From Rhizobiaceae bacterium (GTDB lineage: Bacteria > Pseudomonadota > Alphaproteobacteria > Rhizobiales > Rhizobiaceae), in contig JARGOX010000017.1 in the NCBI GenBank assembly GCA_029233925.1, positions 84,243 through 148,242 on the forward strand: 64,000 nucleotides of DNA, given 5' to 3'. The notes under the pieces were generated by a model that was not told the DNA's origin, ran no database searches, and saw only the letters and a program-made list of their open reading frames with translations. Below, piece after piece: positions 62,048-64,000 of this stretch. The position numbers and the translations under genes are program-made. Each line of letters begins with the position of its first letter. Positions within the stretch are counted from its first letter, which is position 1.

Positions 62048-62970
62048 TGGATCTGGCTGCAAGTCTTTTGAGCCCGGAATTTTTCGCGGCCATCCTGCGC
62101 GTGTCGACGCCGATCATTCTGGTGGCGATGGGGGTGTTGATTTCCGAACGCGCCGGTGTGGTCAATATTGGCGCCGAGGGGATGATGCTCAGTGGCGCCT
62201 TTTGCGGGGTGGTCTTCAGCGCCTATACGGGAAGCGCGACCGTGGGGCTGATCGCCGCGATCGTGGCGGGCATGGTCGGCGGGCTGTTCATGTCCTTTGC
62301 CGTCCATGTGCTCAGGGCGAACCTGTTTCTGTCCGGTATTGCGCTCAACCTTGCCGCTTCGGCGGGCACGATCCTGGCGCTTTTTTCCCTGACCGGCGAG
62401 AAAGGAATCTCCGGAACGCTGGACAGTGAAGTCCTGCCGTCGGTGCACATACCCTGGGTGCAGGACCTTCCGGTTCTTGGCACTATCTTGTCGGGGCATC
62501 ATATCCTGACCTATGTGGCATTTCTGTCCGTTCCAGCGGTTGCCATCTTCATGATGCGCACCCCTACGGGTCTGCGGATGCGTGCGGTCGGTGAAAATCC
62601 CGAGGCTGCCAAAGCGACCGGTCTTTCGGTTATTCGATTGCAATTGCAGGCGTTCCTGCTGTGCGGGGTTTTTGCCGGGGCGGGCGGTGCCTTCCTTTCC
62701 ATGGGCTATGTCAGCTGGTTCTCCCAGAACATGACGGCAGGCCGGGGTTTTATTGCGCTTGCCGCTGAGGTGATGGGTGCGGGTGGCGCCTATGGCACGC
62801 TTGCGGCGTCCTTGTTGCTGGGCAGCGTCGATGTGCTGGCCATTGCCTTGGCCGGAGAGGGGCTCCCCAGCGAATTGCTGCAGGCCGCGCCCTATGTGGT
62901 GACCGTTCTGGCGCTTGCTCTTTACGGGCTGCGGCAGGCGAAACAGAAAACGATAGGAACAGTTCATTGA
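62044..62970 (+). CDS. Nucleoside ABC transporter permease 2
   Basis: The 308-residue protein has the matching signature of the second permease (ERAGVVNIGAEGMMLSGAFC, NIGAEG), VHVLRANLFLSGIALNLAAS, and AGAGGAFLSMGYVSWFSQNM. It overlaps permease 1 by ATGA. About eight hydrophobic segments are predicted by eye. Confidence 0.93.
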   Translation: MMDLAASLLSPEFFAAILRVSTPIILVAMGVLISERAGVVNIGAEGMMLSGAFCGVVFSAYTGSATVGLIAAIVAGMVGGLFMSFAVHVLRANLFLSGIALNLAASAGTILALFSLTGEKGISGTLDSEVLPSVHIPWVQDLPVLGTILSGHHILTYVAFLSVPAVAIFMMRTPTGLRMRAVGENPEAAKATGLSVIRLQLQAFLLCGVFAGAGGAFLSMGYVSWFSQNMTAGRGFIALAAEVMGAGGAYGTLAASLLLGSVDVLAIALAGEGLPSELLQAAPYVVTVLALALYGLRQAKQKTIGTVH

Positions 62971-63932
62971 CAAAGATGAAGGTACTTTTTGACACCGATC
63001 CCGGCGTGGACGACGCCATGGCCCTGCTGTTGCTGGCGCGCCATCCGCGCATCGCGCTTCTCGGGGTGACTACTGTCTTCGGCAATGCATCGCTGGATCA
63101 GGTGGTTTTCAATGCCCTGTATCTGAAAGACCAGTACGGTTTTTCGGCGCCTGTGGCGCGCGGAGCGGGGTTGCCTCTTGTGGTGGCGCCCGGTGAGCCA
63201 CCGGCTTTCGTGCATGGTGACAATGGTTTGGGAGACATTCCGCTCCCGGTGCGCAATGTGGCGCGGGCTGACATGATTCCTGCACACCAGTTGATCATCA
63301 AGCTTGTGCGCGCACATCCGCATGAAATCACCATTATCGCAGTGGGCCGGATGACCAACCTTGCCCAGGCGCTTGCCGAAGATCCGGGAATTGCACCTCT
63401 GGTCAAACAGGTGGTGATCATGGGTGGGGCCTTTGGTTACAACGGCCATTGCGGCAATGTCACTGCAGTGGCGGAGGCCAATATCATCGGCGATCCGCAT
63501 GCTGCCAATCTCGTATTGGCAGCAGATTGGCCTGTTGCCATGGTTGGCCTGGATGTCACCATGGAAACGGTAATGAGCGACCAGTACTTGTCCGATCTGG
63601 CGACGACGGGCGATGATGGCACCTTTGTGCGAAAGGTTTCCCACGGCTACCAGGACTTTCACAGGAAAACGATCAATCTAGATGGTTTCCCCGTCCATGA
63701 TTCAAGCGCAGTCGCCTATGCGCTGCACCCCGAATTCTTCGAAACAATCGATCGTCCGGTGCGCGTCATCGATCATGGTGATAGCATCGGACAAACCCTT
63801 GCAAAGCCGGAGGGCCACGACGCGGAATCCTGCGATTGGGCTGGAAGGCCAAAAATCAGGGTCTGTCGAGGGGTGGACAGCGAAGCGGTCCTGAATCTCT
63901 ATCGCCAGACGCTGACCGGAAGGGGTGTGTGA
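62967..63932 (+). CDS. Inosine/uridine-preferring nucleoside hydrolase
   Basis: A TTG at 62967 overlaps the permease stop and has AGGAAC six bases upstream; ATG 62976 is an alternative. The 321-residue protein starts with the calcium-binding motif DTDPGVDDAMALLLLARHP and has EITIIAVGRMTNLAQAL, VVIMGGAFG and the C-terminal Asp in GFPVHDSSAVAYAL. It cleaves nucleosides to base and ribose without phosphate. With the phosphorylase at the other end of the operon it gives two routes for salvaging imported nucleosides. Confidence 0.93.
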   Translation: MTKMKVLFDTDPGVDDAMALLLLARHPRIALLGVTTVFGNASLDQVVFNALYLKDQYGFSAPVARGAGLPLVVAPGEPPAFVHGDNGLGDIPLPVRNVARADMIPAHQLIIKLVRAHPHEITIIAVGRMTNLAQALAEDPGIAPLVKQVVIMGGAFGYNGHCGNVTAVAEANIIGDPHAANLVLAADWPVAMVGLDVTMETVMSDQYLSDLATTGDDGTFVRKVSHGYQDFHRKTINLDGFPVHDSSAVAYALHPEFFETIDRPVRVIDHGDSIGQTLAKPEGHDAESCDWAGRPKIRVCRGVDSEAVLNLYRQTLTGRGV

Positions 63933-64000
63933 CATCATCGCACCGTTATGTGTAGAAGACTCGACTTGATCTGACACCGCTGCCTTTCCAGAGGACTGGA

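Overview
The window looks like chromosomal or large-replicon DNA of an alphaproteobacterium, most likely Hyphomicrobiales (Rhizobiales). The basis is the gene content: TAXI-type TRAP and many ABC importers, FCD-type GntR regulators, a phasin-like stress protein, a 24-residue hydrophobic protein of a type I associate with rhizobia, and a rhizopine (moc)-like cluster. Species assignment is not possible from the sequence alone. No rRNA, tRNA, CRISPR array or intact insertion sequence was recognised.

Layout. 1-8.7 kb: a divergent FAD oxidase/GntR pair, then a region rich in damaged genes (a porin with an in-frame amber stop, a short-chain dehydrogenase reduced to its two ends, a scrambled M15-like gene) among intact GNAT, double-OsmC, tartrate dehydrogenase and membrane-protein genes. 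8.9-12.4 kb: TAXI TRAP transporter with a fused permease and a cupin. 12.6-15.6 kb: tandem repeats, an aldehyde dehydrogenase with a large internal deletion, and a ThDP enzyme. 15.7-18.8 kb: a DUF1326/DUF2182 pair divergent from a winged-helix/TPR regulator. 19.1-27 kb: a quinone-oxidoreductase-like enzyme and a peptide-type ABC operon ending in its GntR regulator, divergent from a DUF1028 gene across two near-identical palindromes. 27-37.2 kb: cell-envelope glycosyltransferases and a general-stress group (YciE/YciF-like ferritin fold, phasin, small proteins, EEP phosphatase, nitrilase-fold hydrolase). 37.3-41 kb: a three-subunit molybdenum hydroxylase. 41.2-54.9 kb: a LacI-type regulator divergent from a 12-gene collinear operon. 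54.9-57 kb: an ABC transmembrane half without ATPase, and a LysR regulator. 57.3-63.9 kb: a complete nucleoside uptake and cleavage operon (phosphorylase, BMP lipoprotein-type binding protein, double ATPase, two permeases, nucleoside hydrolase).

The most notable system is the 42.4-54.9 kb operon. It joins a Tat-exported sugar-binding protein, two permeases and two different ATPases to a MocA-like dehydrogenase, a MocC/IolE-like isomerase, a DUF4432 epimerase-like protein, and a MocD/MocE/MocF-like oxygenase chain (di-iron membrane enzyme, Rieske ferredoxin, ferredoxin reductase). A divergent ketopantoate-hydroxymethyltransferase (PanB) homologue lies inside the oxygenase genes. The likely role is uptake and oxidative demethylation of a methylated cyclitol or sugar, with the PanB-like protein a candidate one-carbon-handling enzyme. 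The two ATPases carry complementary defects that fall on the same composite ATP site, which predicts an asymmetric heterodimer.

Three ABC operons (24.5, 44.1 and 59.3 kb) each have a strong hairpin directly after the binding-protein gene, consistent with higher expression of binding protein than of membrane components.
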